Of a stretch of DNA of 35,987 bases, positions 16,773 to 25,449 are shown piece by piece; the first letter of the stretch is position 1, and each line of letters begins with the position of its first letter. The translations under genes were made by a program, and so were the position numbers. This DNA is from Bacillus marinisedimentorum (lineage in GTDB: Bacteria > Bacillota > Bacilli > Bacillales > Bacillaceae_O). Under the pieces are notes generated by a model. The model worked only from the letters and a program-made list of their open reading frames with translations. It had not been told where the DNA came from and searched no databases. The stretch spans positions 1 to 35,987 of the forward strand of contig NZ_LWBL02000069.1 of assembly GCF_001644195.2 (NCBI RefSeq), given 5' to 3'.

Positions 16773-18247
16773 AACAGGCTTCACGTTTTGAAAAAACAGC
16801 AGCACGCGCCTGGAATTTACTGAATGAAGGTAAGCCGTTCACACCGATATTTACGGTCGGCACGCTGCTGTTATTTACGATCGGCAATTGGGGGGAGCCG
16901 GGATTCTGGCTGACGCTGTTAAGCAGCCTGATTCTTGTTTTGCCCCTGTTTATTTTATATTTCCACTACGACTTCCCGCTGTTTTTGCGAAACTACTTAT
17001 GGATCCCGGTTATTGCCTTTCTGGTGATCTGGGATGCAGCGCCGCTCGGTTTATGGTTTACTGCGGCAGCCCTGTATTTTTTCTTTACCGTCTTTTTCTG
17101 GGGTACCCTTTATTATCATTTGCGCATCGGGACAAGCTGGCTGAACTTTACACGGTTCTGGAAGCTCGTTTTGAAAAACAGTGATTCCACAAGCGGCAAT
17201 GCGCAGGAACAGCTGCCGAAAGTCTTGCTGCTGCTTGCCTTCTGGGATGCCCATTTGTCCCATTTTGCTGCCGGTGCAGGGTTCGGTGCCTTGAATTGGC
17301 CTGTGATCCTGGCTTTTTGGGGAGGGGTGTTTCTGTTTGCGTGGATTCTGCATACATACCTCTTTGACTGGAAACCGGAACCGATCACAACCTATACAAA
17401 CAATATGCCTGAACGGAAACAGGCTGTGAACGAAAAGGTGATTGTGATTGTCATTGACGGGATGCGGAAGGAAAGGTTCGAAGAGGCTGATACACCGTTC
17501 CTGGATAAAATCAGGCGTACAGGAACGGAATATACGATGATGGAAACCGTATATCCAGCACGGACGGTTGTCTGCTTCTCGTCCATGTTCACCGGTACTT
17601 ATCCTTTTGAACACGGGATTACTTCAAACATGGTCTGGAAGCTTGGCATTAAAACGGAGAGCGTGTTTGATTCGCTGAGAAAATCCGGCAAAAAAGGCCG
17701 ATTGCTCGGAATCGCCCACTTGGTTGATGCGATGGGCAGTGACGTGGATACCGTAACAGCTGTCATGAATAACGATGAAGCAGATACGAATATTATGGAG
17801 CGCGCGAAGAAAATCGTTGATGCGGAAGATCCCGACCTTTTTGCAGTCCAGTTGATCGGAACCGATCAAACAGGCCACAGCCGCGGTGTTTTATATGATG
17901 AATATTTGCAGAAGATTCATGAAGCGGACCGGCTTGTTGAGGATTTTGTCGGCTGGCTTGATAAAAACGGGAAAATGGAGAACACTACGCTGATGATTTG
18001 CGCCGATCATGGCCAGGCTGACGGTATTGGCGGGCACGGTCACCTGGATGAGGGTGAACGGTATGTTCCGTTTTTCATGTGGGGGCCGGCAATCGAAGCT
18101 GGAAAGAAAGTGGAGGATAAACACAGCCTCGTTTCGATGGCGCCCACCATTTCCTATTTGCTCGGTGTTCCGTATCCCGACCACAGCCGCGGGCCGGTTT
18201 TATCGGATGCCTTTCAGGCATCTGTGAAGAAGGAGGCAACAGGATGA
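16769..18247 (+). CDS. Membrane-anchored type I phosphodiesterase / nucleotide pyrophosphatase
   Basis: 492 residues: an N-terminal membrane domain with about six hydrophobic spans (residues 25-205) joined to an alkaline-phosphatase-superfamily domain (about 220-485). Two-metal site residues are visible: Asp230 in VIDGMRKER, nucleophile Thr266 in YPARTVVCFSS, Asp366 and His370 in GTDQTGHS, Asp413-His414 in ADHGQ, and a following GGHGHL. This matches the nucleotide pyrophosphatase/phosphodiesterase and PIG-N-like group, whose members cleave phosphodiesters or transfer lipid-derived phospho-groups. The substrate is unknown; context suggests sugar-phosphate lipids. ATG overlaps the flippase stop (ATGA), with GAGGAGAGG upstream at 16754-16762. 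Confidence 0.85.
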   Translation: MKQASRFEKTAARAWNLLNEGKPFTPIFTVGTLLLFTIGNWGEPGFWLTLLSSLILVLPLFILYFHYDFPLFLRNYLWIPVIAFLVIWDAAPLGLWFTAAALYFFFTVFFWGTLYYHLRIGTSWLNFTRFWKLVLKNSDSTSGNAQEQLPKVLLLLAFWDAHLSHFAAGAGFGALNWPVILAFWGGVFLFAWILHTYLFDWKPEPITTYTNNMPERKQAVNEKVIVIVIDGMRKERFEEADTPFLDKIRRTGTEYTMMETVYPARTVVCFSSMFTGTYPFEHGITSNMVWKLGIKTESVFDSLRKSGKKGRLLGIAHLVDAMGSDVDTVTAVMNNDEADTNIMERAKKIVDAEDPDLFAVQLIGTDQTGHSRGVLYDEYLQKIHEADRLVEDFVGWLDKNGKMENTTLMICADHGQADGIGGHGHLDEGERYVPFFMWGPAIEAGKKVEDKHSLVSMAPTISYLLGVPYPDHSRGPVLSDAFQASVKKEATG

Positions 18248-19020
18248 ACCAGGAAGTTATCGTATTTTTACCAGCTTATAATGAAGAAGAGACCATAGAA
18301 AAAGTGATAAAAAAGGTTCCGCGCCATTTCCATAATCATGTGGAGGTTAAAGTGATGGTTGTGAATGACGGATCCACAGACGGAACGGTAAGGGCTGCAA
18401 AAGAAGCGGGCGCCGATATCATTGTTGACCATCATGGAAACAAAGGCCTTGGTGCCGCTGTCAGGACAGGTTTAAAGGAAGCATACAGGCGGGGGGCGGA
18501 TATCGCCGTCATGATTGATGCTGATGATGAATACCCGGCAAGGCAGATCCCGGACCTCCTTGCACCGATTTTTGCAGGAAATGCAGATTACACGATGGGT
18601 TCACGGTTCAAAGGCACAATCAAAGGCATGAAACTTCACCGCCGTCTCGGAAACTACGTCTTCACACTGCTGCAAAGCATCTTGCTGCGGCGCTGGATTT
18701 ATGACGGACAGTCGGGAATGAGGGCATTCACGCGCCAGGTGATGGAGCATGCGGAGATCATCCATGACTATAATTACGCACAGGTGCTTACATTGAACAT
18801 CGTTCGCAAGGGGTTCAGGGTTAAAGAAGTGCCTATCCACTATAAAGCACGGACAACAGGGGACTCTTTCATCACATTTTCCGGGTACCTCGGTTCTGTC
18901 CTGCCGGCGATCATGAAGGAAATGAGCCGTCCGGTCAAAAGGATTCAAGTTGAGGAAGACGCACATAAGATTTCTCTCAGCGGTAACCCCGATCGCGATA
19001 ATACAGCAGTGAATTCATAA
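18244..19020 (+). CDS. DPM1-like family 2 glycosyltransferase
   Basis: GT-A glycosyltransferase of 258 residues related to dolichyl/undecaprenyl-phosphate sugar transferases. Visible are the FLPAYNEEETI start, VVNDGSTDGT (Asp42), HHGNKGLGAAVRTGL, and a DAD metal motif at 92-94 (IDADDEY), then RFKGTIKGMKLHRR and DGQSGMRAF acceptor-loop motifs. No C-terminal membrane helices are present, so it is a soluble or peripheral enzyme of the DPM1 type. The likely reaction is transfer of a sugar from a nucleotide donor to polyprenyl phosphate at the inner membrane face. ATGA overlap with the phosphodiesterase. Last gene of the glycan operon; no strong terminator follows before the next promoter. Confidence 0.85.
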   Translation: MNQEVIVFLPAYNEEETIEKVIKKVPRHFHNHVEVKVMVVNDGSTDGTVRAAKEAGADIIVDHHGNKGLGAAVRTGLKEAYRRGADIAVMIDADDEYPARQIPDLLAPIFAGNADYTMGSRFKGTIKGMKLHRRLGNYVFTLLQSILLRRWIYDGQSGMRAFTRQVMEHAEIIHDYNYAQVLTLNIVRKGFRVKEVPIHYKARTTGDSFITFSGYLGSVLPAIMKEMSRPVKRIQVEEDAHKISLSGNPDRDNTAVNS

Positions 19021-19100
19021 CTCTTTTGATTGAAGGAATAATAAAAAAGAAATTTCTGTTTTGAAATTGTGAACATTCTATCACATATATGTTGTACACA

Positions 19101-19134
19101 TTGACTTTTCCATTGATAATCATTATCATTATCA
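19101..19134 (+). promoter_or_regulatory. Second Fur-box promoter, for the acidic protein and FTR1 permease
   Basis: -35 TTGACT at 19101-19106 and -10 TATCAT at 19124-19129, spacer 17. A perfect 7-1-7 Fur motif TGATAAT-C-ATTATCA covers 19114-19128 and a further ATTATCA half at 19128-19134 extends it. Repression by iron-loaded Fur is expected. Confidence 0.85.
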
Positions 19135-19154
19135 GTGTAGGAGGACGGAAGCAG

Positions 19155-19889
19155 ATGAAGAGCAGATTATTCGCAGTATTGATAATGATTCTCACACTTA
19201 CCGCCAGCCCGCTGCAGGCACTCGCATACTCATACGGCGATCCGGGTGAGGAACCGCTTGCCGAAGCATACAAGGAACTTGAAAAATATGCGGAGCAAGG
19301 CGATTGGGATGAGGCAAGAAAAGTATATGAGAGCTACCAAAAAGAATTCGATTTGTATTTCACAAAAACGAAGCCCTTTATCGAACAGGCACTTGAAGAA
19401 CAGAATAAAGAGCTGCTCCTCGAAAGTTACCAGGCTGCATTACGGTTAAACATTGAAAGGAGACTGCACTTCGCCCAGGATAATTTTGAAAACTATGGAG
19501 AAGCGAAGCTGCTCCTCGCCAAGGCGAGAGGCACCTTTAACGTCCTTGAACCGCTAGTTATCGAAAGAGAAGGCCAGGAGGCGGCAGATGCAGTTTATGA
19601 GCATTTTGACAATGCACTTTCAGCTCTAGGCAATCCGGGGTTATTCGGCATTGGAAATCAAGACAGTGATGAGGATGAATTCACAAGGGAGACGGAAGCG
19701 GTGTTAGAAACACTTGCACCGATTTTTCCGCTTCCTGTAGAAGATGATGATGAAAGTCATTTAACGGAAGAAAATCTTGATTTAAATGAAGAACAAGCTG
19801 GAAGTTCATCATTCTGGCTATGGTTCACAGTCGGCCTTGCAGTCGTATTCGTTGCAATCGTCCTGATAGGCCGGCGCAAGCGCAACTAA
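19155..19889 (+). CDS. Secreted, C-terminally anchored acidic protein of the FTR1 operon
   Basis: 244 residues with a signal peptide (1-24, ending LQALA before YSYG), a helical ectodomain with paired-helix segments (AYKELEKYAEQGDWDEARKVYE near 39-60; IERRLHFAQDNFENYGEAK near 99-117), a very acidic stretch (SDEDE, then VEDDDES) and a C-terminal membrane helix (about 215-237) followed by RRKRN. There is no LPxTG sorting motif. The ectodomain is the kind often found fused at the N-terminus of FTR1 permeases, so this may be the split-off version that gathers iron for the next gene. The frame extends upstream to 19089 across the Fur box; the start at 19155 follows GGAGGA (19140-19145). Confidence 0.8.
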   Translation: MKSRLFAVLIMILTLTASPLQALAYSYGDPGEEPLAEAYKELEKYAEQGDWDEARKVYESYQKEFDLYFTKTKPFIEQALEEQNKELLLESYQAALRLNIERRLHFAQDNFENYGEAKLLLAKARGTFNVLEPLVIEREGQEAADAVYEHFDNALSALGNPGLFGIGNQDSDEDEFTRETEAVLETLAPIFPLPVEDDDESHLTEENLDLNEEQAGSSSFWLWFTVGLAVVFVAIVLIGRRKRN

Positions 19890-19922
19890 ACATCCGAGAT
19901 TAAGGTAAGGGGGAACTGCCGT

Positions 19923-20888
19923 ATGGATTTCCAGGCATTTTTGATCACACTCCGTGAAGCACTTGAAGCCATTTTGATTGTAGGATTGATCCTTTCCTAT
20001 TTGACCCGTTTGAATGCTGAAAAGTATCATAAATGGGTATATGCAGGCACCGCCATGGCATTGGTCAGCAGTTTTGTTATCGCACTTCTTTTCCAGGTTG
20101 TGTTCACTGGGTTTGCAAGCTTCGGGTCTGAAGTTTACCTGAAGGTGGGGATCATGTTTGCATCCGTGTTCCTTTTGACACACATGCTGTCCTGGATGAA
20201 AAAAGAGTCCAAAGATGTTAACGGAAGCATGCAGAAGAAAATTAACGCTGCGCTGACAGCCGGTAGTGTTACAACACTCGTTGTACATACTTATCTTGTT
20301 GTGCTGCGGGAAGGCGTTGAAACGGTCTTTTTCTTCGCAGCAATCAGCGGCGGAGATATCAATGAAGTCCTTACAAGCTACGGAGCGCTGAGCGGCCTGC
20401 TCCTTGCCGGTATGATCGGGTATTTGTTCTTCAGCGGTACGATGAAAATATCGCTTAAGGCGTTTTTCAACGTAACAGGCGTTCTGATTATGTTTATCGC
20501 TGCCGGCCTGTTTGTTCAAGGGATCGGCATCCTCCAGGACCTTGGAATCGCCGGTTCGCTAGTTGAGACAGCTGACGGAAAACCGGCTGAAATGTATAAT
20601 CTCGTCGGTTTTATGCCTGAACATTATAATGATGAACTTCATTATCAGCGTGATACAGGCAATGACGTCATGATCAGCGGACAGGTCGGCTTGTTTTTCT
20701 CAGCGATGTTCGGATACAGCCATAATCCTTCGTTTGAACAGGTAGCAGGCTACTGGCTGTATTTCATCTTCGTGTTTGGCTGGTCGAGCCTGATTCACCG
20801 CCGGAAATCGGAAACAGTGCCCGCGAAGGCGGCCGTTTCAGAAAAAGAAGACAAAGAATTGAAAAAAGAGCGTGCGGTTAACGCATGA
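19923..20888 (+). CDS. FTR1-family iron permease
   Basis: Membrane permease of 321 residues with about seven helices. The two iron-binding signature motifs of the FTR1/EfeU family are present: REALE at 11-15 in helix 1 and REGVE at 129-133. The N-terminal half is preceded by no extracytoplasmic domain, whereas many Gram-positive FTR1 proteins carry one; the upstream gene probably supplies it. The tail (KKSETVPAKAA-type, Lys/Glu-rich) is cytoplasmic. It probably moves iron using an oxidation or proton-driven step with a partner; no EfeB (DyP peroxidase) or EfeO is in the window. Start at 19923 follows AAGGTAAGGGGG. Co-transcribed with the preceding gene from the Fur-box promoter. Confidence 0.9.
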   Translation: MDFQAFLITLREALEAILIVGLILSYLTRLNAEKYHKWVYAGTAMALVSSFVIALLFQVVFTGFASFGSEVYLKVGIMFASVFLLTHMLSWMKKESKDVNGSMQKKINAALTAGSVTTLVVHTYLVVLREGVETVFFFAAISGGDINEVLTSYGALSGLLLAGMIGYLFFSGTMKISLKAFFNVTGVLIMFIAAGLFVQGIGILQDLGIAGSLVETADGKPAEMYNLVGFMPEHYNDELHYQRDTGNDVMISGQVGLFFSAMFGYSHNPSFEQVAGYWLYFIFVFGWSSLIHRRKSETVPAKAAVSEKEDKELKKERAVNA

Positions 20889-20910
20889 TTTACGGTATCC
20901 CCCTTACCGG

Positions 20911-20937
20911 AAGGCCCGCCAGTATGCGGGTCTTTTT
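20911..20937 (+). terminator. Intrinsic terminator after the FTR1 permease gene
   Basis: AAGGCCCGC (20911-20919) pairs with GCGGGTCTT (20926-20934) with one wobble, six-base loop, in a T-run ending 20937. Confidence 0.85.
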
Positions 20938-21004
20938 CATTGTTAAGGAAGTTATAAAATGTAAGCGCTGTGGATAAAAAGCCAGGAGGGAATCGGCCAG
21001 ATCC

Positions 21005-21106
21005 AGGCGCCAGCGGCTATCGTCATAAGCGGTGATCCCCTCCGGGAGAAAAGAGCACCTCCCTGCGGGTACCCCCGCTTATGCGTGTGCCGCTAAGCAG
21101 GCGCCT
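21005..21106. repeat. Long interrupted extragenic palindrome
   Basis: Three nested arm pairs in the same order: AGGCGCC (21005-21011) with GGCGCCT (21100-21106), AGCGGC (21012-21017) with GCCGCT (21089-21094), and CATAAGCGG (21024-21032) with CCGCTTATG (21075-21083). A GC-rich loop fills the middle. It would fold into a ~100-base stem with internal loops in DNA or RNA. The layout recalls extragenic repeat elements common between Bacillaceae genes; this is memory only. Confidence 0.7.
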
Positions 21107-21190
21107 TGCGCATTTGTTCTGCCGTTAAGTTAAAGGCTCTGTTCAACGCGGCTGTTGATACCCGCTGCAGATGCTCGCTGTCACCAGGAG

Positions 21191-21236
21191 CGCAAATGCG
21201 ACCCGTTTGCCTTCGGTCGCATTTGCGATGTTTTTT
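21191..21236 (+). terminator. Orphan terminator-like hairpin
   Basis: CGCAAATGCGACC (21191-21203) pairs perfectly with GGTCGCATTTGCG (21215-21227), 11-base loop, then ATG and TTTTTT (21231-21236). No gene is seen between the previous terminator and this one, so what it terminates is unclear; read-through or an unrecognised short RNA are possible. Confidence 0.6.
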
Positions 21237-21459
21237 CGAGCGGGTGGCGGGGGAGCCTCATCATAGCGCGTGCGTTCAAGAAGAATTTATCTGTCCCGCT
21301 GTTCCAGAAGGACATTGATTAAGCTCCTCGGATTTTCAGCGTATGAAGGAAATGCAGAGCGTTTTCGATAAAATCTCATACACCCGAACCGAACAGAGTG
21401 GAGGTGCGATTCGCGAGTCATCACACCTGTTGCACTGATTAGAGGAAAATAGCTTGCCC

Positions 21460-21489
21460 TTGAAATAACACCCTGGCATTGTGTAAAAT
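21460..21489 (+). promoter_or_regulatory. Probable sigma-A promoter for the GT-C gene
   Basis: -35 TTGAAA at 21460-21465, -10 TAAAAT at 21484-21489, spacer 18. A leader of about 105 bases would follow before the start at 21601. Confidence 0.5.
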
Positions 21490-21600
21490 CAACAACATTC
21501 TTAACATCGTCAAGTTAAAATAAAAGTATTAAAGCGGTTACCGGTCTATGGACGCAACTAGCCGGATGTTCTTTGCAGTTTTTTTGAAAGGTGCCTTTTT

Positions 21601-23112
21601 ATGGGAAATGAGAAAACATACAACATATCCTATTTTCATATTGCAGCTGGTCTATTGTGGGGAGCCGTTATCTTTCATTCGGTTTTCCGTATCTTTTCTT
21701 TAAACAGGTATGCTGCCTCCTGGGATGCGGTCGATTTTGCGCTCGGTGTCATCCAGTTCGATTTGCTGCAAATGCAGCCTCATTTCCCGGGGTACCCATA
21801 TTTCATATTGGGCGGGATGCTGTTGAATCCAGTCCTTGAAAATCCTGTTCTGGCGCTGGAAATATGGAATATCATCCTTGCGGCCAGTTCGTTTTATCCT
21901 ATTTATCGTCTGGCGGCGGGAAGGCTGCCTGAAGGGAAGCGGCTCATAGCGGCTGTGCTGGTATACACGCTCAGTTATCCAGCGGTTTTAAGTGTTCAGC
22001 CCCTGTCCGATTCTGCTGCCCTTTCTGTTTTATGGTGGTTTTTATGGAGTCTGGAATTTTCGGGAAAATCCAACCGGTCTTTTCATTTATTGCTTCCGGC
22101 GTTCATTTTCAGCATTTTGATGGGGATCCGGCTCTCCTATTTGCCATTTGGGATCGGCCTTGTTCTTCTTTGGCGGCATAACTGGAAAAATGGGCAAAAT
22201 CATCATAAAATGAAAAGACTGGTCTATCATGTAGCTGCAGCCCTGGTGTTCCAGCTGGTATGGGTCGGCGGATTAATCTTTAACGAGGGAAGTGTCCGGG
22301 CTTTTTTGGGAATGGCGGCTGGTTTTACAAGCGGCCATTTTTCAGACTGGGGCGGTGCTGCTACGGCAACAGGAGATGCACTGCCGGATAGGGCATGGCA
22401 GCTTATCGTCAATATCCTATGGAGCGGGATTGCCGGTGAATCGTTATATATGCTGATTGGAGTTATCTTACTTGTCCAGGTAAGCTTCTGGTCGTTCTTT
22501 AAGGAAAAACGAAGCGGGCAGGATTCTGTGATCCCTTACCTCCATGCCATTTTATTCGGGAGCTATTTTATATGGGCACTATTTGCGCAGAATGTCGACA
22601 AGCCTCGCCATGCCGCCCCGCTTGCGATTTTAACGGCGTTTCACCTTTTTATTGTTTTGTTAAAGGGAAGGACCCGTTTTCCGGTTTTGGCTGCCGCCCT
22701 TTTTCTCTCTTTGCAGTTATGGACAGGCAGTCATATCCTGGAACGGCTTGCCGGTGAAGTTCCCGCTACTTATCAGCTTGCATCATATTTGGATGAAGTG
22801 GAGGAGCCTTTCATTGTTTATACATGGGAAGAAAAACGGGTAATGGATTATACTGGAGTCAGATATCCTTATAAACGAACCTTGACTTATGATTATTTTG
22901 AAATGGAAGTGAGCCGGCTGGACGGAAGGAGAATCTTTTTGACCGGCCATGTTGCTGAAGGGTTCAGGCAGCAGGGCGCGGATGTCGATTCCCATTTGAA
23001 AAAGGTGGAAACGTTCAATTCGTCTTCGCTTGTATTGCCGGTTTATCATAAAATTACGCTATATGAGTGGCAAAGTTCATCTGAGAATATGAGCGGAGGT
23101 GTCACACAATGA
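21601..23112 (+). CDS. Polytopic membrane protein, GT-C glycosyltransferase-like
   Basis: 503 residues with about ten to twelve hydrophobic spans up to residue ~390 and a C-terminal soluble part (about 395-500). The first extracytoplasmic loop contains [14 protein letters not shown] with Asp42 and Asp45, followed by [11 protein letters not shown]; an acidic pair in this loop is the usual catalytic feature of GT-C enzymes that use polyprenyl-phosphate sugars. The family is not certain and the acceptor is unknown. The ribosome site AAAGGTG precedes ATG 21601. The end overlaps uvrC by four bases (ATGA), so uvrC is translationally coupled to it. The enzyme could use the lipid-linked sugar made by the glycan operon 2.6 kb upstream; this is inference. 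Confidence 0.75.
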   Translation: MGNEKTYNISYFHIAAGLLWGAVIFHSVFRIFSLNRYAASWDAVDFALGVIQFDLLQMQPHFPGYPYFILGGMLLNPVLENPVLALEIWNIILAASSFYPIYRLAAGRLPEGKRLIAAVLVYTLSYPAVLSVQPLSDSAALSVLWWFLWSLEFSGKSNRSFHLLLPAFIFSILMGIRLSYLPFGIGLVLLWRHNWKNGQNHHKMKRLVYHVAAALVFQLVWVGGLIFNEGSVRAFLGMAAGFTSGHFSDWGGAATATGDALPDRAWQLIVNILWSGIAGESLYMLIGVILLVQVSFWSFFKEKRSGQDSVIPYLHAILFGSYFIWALFAQNVDKPRHAAPLAILTAFHLFIVLLKGRTRFPVLAAALFLSLQLWTGSHILERLAGEVPATYQLASYLDEVEEPFIVYTWEEKRVMDYTGVRYPYKRTLTYDYFEMEVSRLDGRRIFLTGHVAEGFRQQGADVDSHLKKVETFNSSSLVLPVYHKITLYEWQSSSENMSGGVTQ

Positions 23113-24911
23113 ATCAGCTCGTAAAGGAAAAACTGACAGTCCTGCCTGAACAGCCCGGCTGTTACTTGATGAAGGACCGGCAGGGGACTGTCATTTATGT
23201 TGGAAAAGCGAAGGTGCTGAAAAACAGGGTGAGATCCTATTTCAGCGGATCTCATGATGCGAAAACCCAGCGCCTTGTCAGTGAAATAGAAGACTTTGAG
23301 TACATTGTGACTTCATCTAATATAGAAGCATTGATTCTTGAGATGAATCTGATTAAAAAATATGATCCGAAATACAACGTCTTGATGAAAGACGATAAAA
23401 GCTACCCTTATTTGAAAGTGACGGCGGAAGACCAGCCGCGTCTGCTGATCACAAGAAGAGTTCAGAAAGATAAAGGAAAATATTTCGGTCCATATCCGAA
23501 TGCGCAGGCGGCAAATGAAACGAAAAAACTGCTCGACCGCCTTTATCCTCTTCGGAAGTGCAATAACCTCCCGGACAGGGTTTGCCTTTATTATCACATG
23601 GGGCAGTGCCTGGCACCATGTGTCAATGATGTTTCCGCAGAGGAAAACAAACAGATCGTCGATGACATTGTCCGGTTTTTGAACGGCGGTTATAAAGAGA
23701 TAAAAAAAGAGCTGACAGAAAAAATGCAATCGGCTTCAGAGTCCCTTGATTTTGAAAGGGCGATGGAACTCAGAGACCAGATCAGCCATATTGAAGCGGT
23801 CATGGAAAAACAAAAAATGATGCTCAATGACCTTGTGGACAGGGATATATTCGGATACAGCTATGACAAAGGGTGGATGTGCGTCCAGGTGTTCTTCGTG
23901 CGCCAGGGCAAGCTGATTGAACGTGATGTGTCCATATTCCCCATATACAATGAGCCGGAAGAGGACTTCTTGACTTATCTTGGCCAATTTTATCTCCAGC
24001 GCAACCATATAAAGCCTAAAGAAATATATCTGCCGCCGCGCGTTGATGCCGAAATGGCGGAAAAATTGCTGGAAGTGCCAGTCCGCCAGCCGCAGCGCGG
24101 AAAGAAAAAAGAACTGGTCAATCTCGCCGAAAAGAATGCCCAAATCGCACTTCAAGAAAAGTTCGCACTTATTGAACGTGATGAAGAGCGGACGATCAAA
24201 GCGGTGGAAAATCTAGGCGAAGCGCTCGGCATTCAGGTTCCGCATAAAATTGAAGCGTTTGACAATTCAAATATCCAGGGGACAAATCCGGTCTCTGCTA
24301 TGGTCGTTTTCACCGACGGCAAGCCGGATAAAAAAGAATATCGGAAATATAACATCAAAACGGTGGAAGGACCTGACGATTATGCATCAATGCGGGAAGT
24401 GGTCCGGCGACGGTATTCCCGTCTCTTAAAGGAAAACCAGCCTCTGCCTGATTTGATTCTGATTGACGGCGGGCGCGGACAGGTGGGGGGCGTACAGGAT
24501 GTGCTTGAAAACGAACTGGGGCTCGACTTGCCTGTATGCGGGCTTGTGAAGGATGAAAAGCACCGGACATCCCGGCTCCTTAGCGGTAATCCGCCGGCAT
24601 TCATAGACTTGCCGAGAAACAGCCAGGAATTTTACCTGCTGCAGCGCATCCAGGATGAGGTCCACCGGTTTGCCATTACGTTTCACCGCCAGCAGCGCGG
24701 CAAAACGGCATTTAAATCGGTGCTTGATGATATTCCGGGGGTCGGGGAAAGAAGAAAGCGGACATTGATGAAGCATTTCAGGTCGATCGATAAAATTAAA
24801 GAAGCGACCATTGAAGATCTGCAAAAACTCAACATCCCCCAAAATACAGCCGTGGCAATTAAAGAGCACCTTCAGCAAGGCAGTTCCAGGGAGAAAAATA
24901 CGGATTCATAG
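23109..24911 (+). CDS. uvrC: Excinuclease ABC subunit C
   Basis: UvrC makes both incisions in nucleotide excision repair after UvrA-UvrB find damage. 600 residues. Domains: GIY-YIG nuclease (about 12-95; [20 protein letters not shown]), Cys-rich segment (about 150-175; [21 protein letters not shown]), UVR motif (about 200-235), RNase-H-like nuclease domain with [18 protein letters not shown] and [10 protein letters not shown], and C-terminal tandem helix-hairpin-helix ([18 protein letters not shown] onward). ATG 23109 follows GAGCGGAGGTG. In B. subtilis uvrC follows trxA; here about 10 kb of accessory genes lies between them and the start is inside the GT-C stop codon region. Confidence 0.97.
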   Translation: MNQLVKEKLTVLPEQPGCYLMKDRQGTVIYVGKAKVLKNRVRSYFSGSHDAKTQRLVSEIEDFEYIVTSSNIEALILEMNLIKKYDPKYNVLMKDDKSYPYLKVTAEDQPRLLITRRVQKDKGKYFGPYPNAQAANETKKLLDRLYPLRKCNNLPDRVCLYYHMGQCLAPCVNDVSAEENKQIVDDIVRFLNGGYKEIKKELTEKMQSASESLDFERAMELRDQISHIEAVMEKQKMMLNDLVDRDIFGYSYDKGWMCVQVFFVRQGKLIERDVSIFPIYNEPEEDFLTYLGQFYLQRNHIKPKEIYLPPRVDAEMAEKLLEVPVRQPQRGKKKELVNLAEKNAQIALQEKFALIERDEERTIKAVENLGEALGIQVPHKIEAFDNSNIQGTNPVSAMVVFTDGKPDKKEYRKYNIKTVEGPDDYASMREVVRRRYSRLLKENQPLPDLILIDGGRGQVGGVQDVLENELGLDLPVCGLVKDEKHRTSRLLSGNPPAFIDLPRNSQEFYLLQRIQDEVHRFAITFHRQQRGKTAFKSVLDDIPGVGERRKRTLMKHFRSIDKIKEATIEDLQKLNIPQNTAVAIKEHLQQGSSREKNTDS

Positions 24912-24914
24912 ATA

Positions 24915-24949
24915 AAACCCTTCCGATGTGGAAGGGTTTCGCTTTTTTT
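24915..24949. terminator. Terminator after uvrC
   Basis: AAACCCTTCC (24915-24924) pairs perfectly with GGAAGGGTTT (24930-24939), five-base loop, then GCTTTTTTT. It lies between convergent uvrC and yslB and acts mainly for uvrC. Confidence 0.9.
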
Positions 24950-24990
24950 GAGACACTATACTCATTAAGCATGATGTTCAGTTAATGCGG

Positions 24991-25449
24991 TCATTGACCG
25001 TCAACGGGGTCTTTTTTATCCCATTGTACAGTGATCAGCACTTCATGTGACCGTTTTTTCTTTTGTTCGATGGCTTCTGCCCTGACAGAGAGACGCCGCT
25101 GGATTTGCTCGGCCAGGAAGCCGGCTTCCAGGTTGCAGGAGAAGTCACTGTATAATTCAAAACGGGTGCTGATTACACTCCCCTTAAGTGAAAAGGTCAT
25201 CTCCTGGCTTTTCTGCTGGAGAATATCAAGATCTCCCCATCCCGCCTCGGCGAAAAATGCCTGAAATTCTTCCGTGGATGATAATGGGTATTTGCGTGCT
25301 ATGTTTTTTCCAGACCAATAGAGTATAGAAGAGTATTCTTTTCCAAGCATATCTTTAAGCAAATCGTTGCGGAGCAGCTCAACACCGAACGCAGAAACCT
25401 GCGGCAGGTCTCCAGCTGCTTCCATAAGTGATGTTTTTGTGCTTTTCAT
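24991..25449 (-). CDS. yslB: YslB family protein (DUF2507)
   Basis: Soluble protein of 152 residues of unknown function, conserved in Bacillaceae. The segments DMLGKEYSSILYWSGKNIARKYPL, FFAEAGWGDL and LEAGFLAEQIQ, and the end VQWDKKDPV, match B. subtilis YslB closely. It is the only real gene on the - strand and is convergent with uvrC and divergent from sdhC, as expected from the B. subtilis map apart from absence of lysC. The start is ATG at 25449 (reading leftwards), preceded by AAGGAG nine bases upstream; a TTG at 25458 is too near. A possible promoter on the - strand has -10 AATAAT (25480-25475) and -35 TTGCTT (25503-25498). Confidence 0.9.
   Translation of the reverse strand: MKSTKTSLMEAAGDLPQVSAFGVELLRNDLLKDMLGKEYSSILYWSGKNIARKYPLSSTEEFQAFFAEAGWGDLDILQQKSQEMTFSLKGSVISTRFELYSDFSCNLEAGFLAEQIQRRLSVRAEAIEQKKKRSHEVLITVQWDKKDPVDGQ

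Larger units (their letters stand above)
20938..21600. other. Gene-free stretch of about 660 bases
   Basis: No credible gene is seen; a 70-codon frame at 21106-21318 crosses a perfect hairpin and has no family. The stretch holds a long interrupted palindrome (21005-21106), the GGCTCTGTTCAA block (21135-21146), an orphan terminator-like hairpin (21191-21236) and a promoter (21460-21489) for the next gene. Confidence 0.5.

Noticed and set aside
19818-20519. 233-codon - strand frame over the FTR1 gene
   Set aside because: It is antisense to the two FTR1 motifs and the preceding gene's membrane anchor; no independent evidence.
21106-21318. 70-codon + strand frame
   Set aside because: It runs through the perfect hairpin at 21191-21227 and has no homology features or ribosome site.
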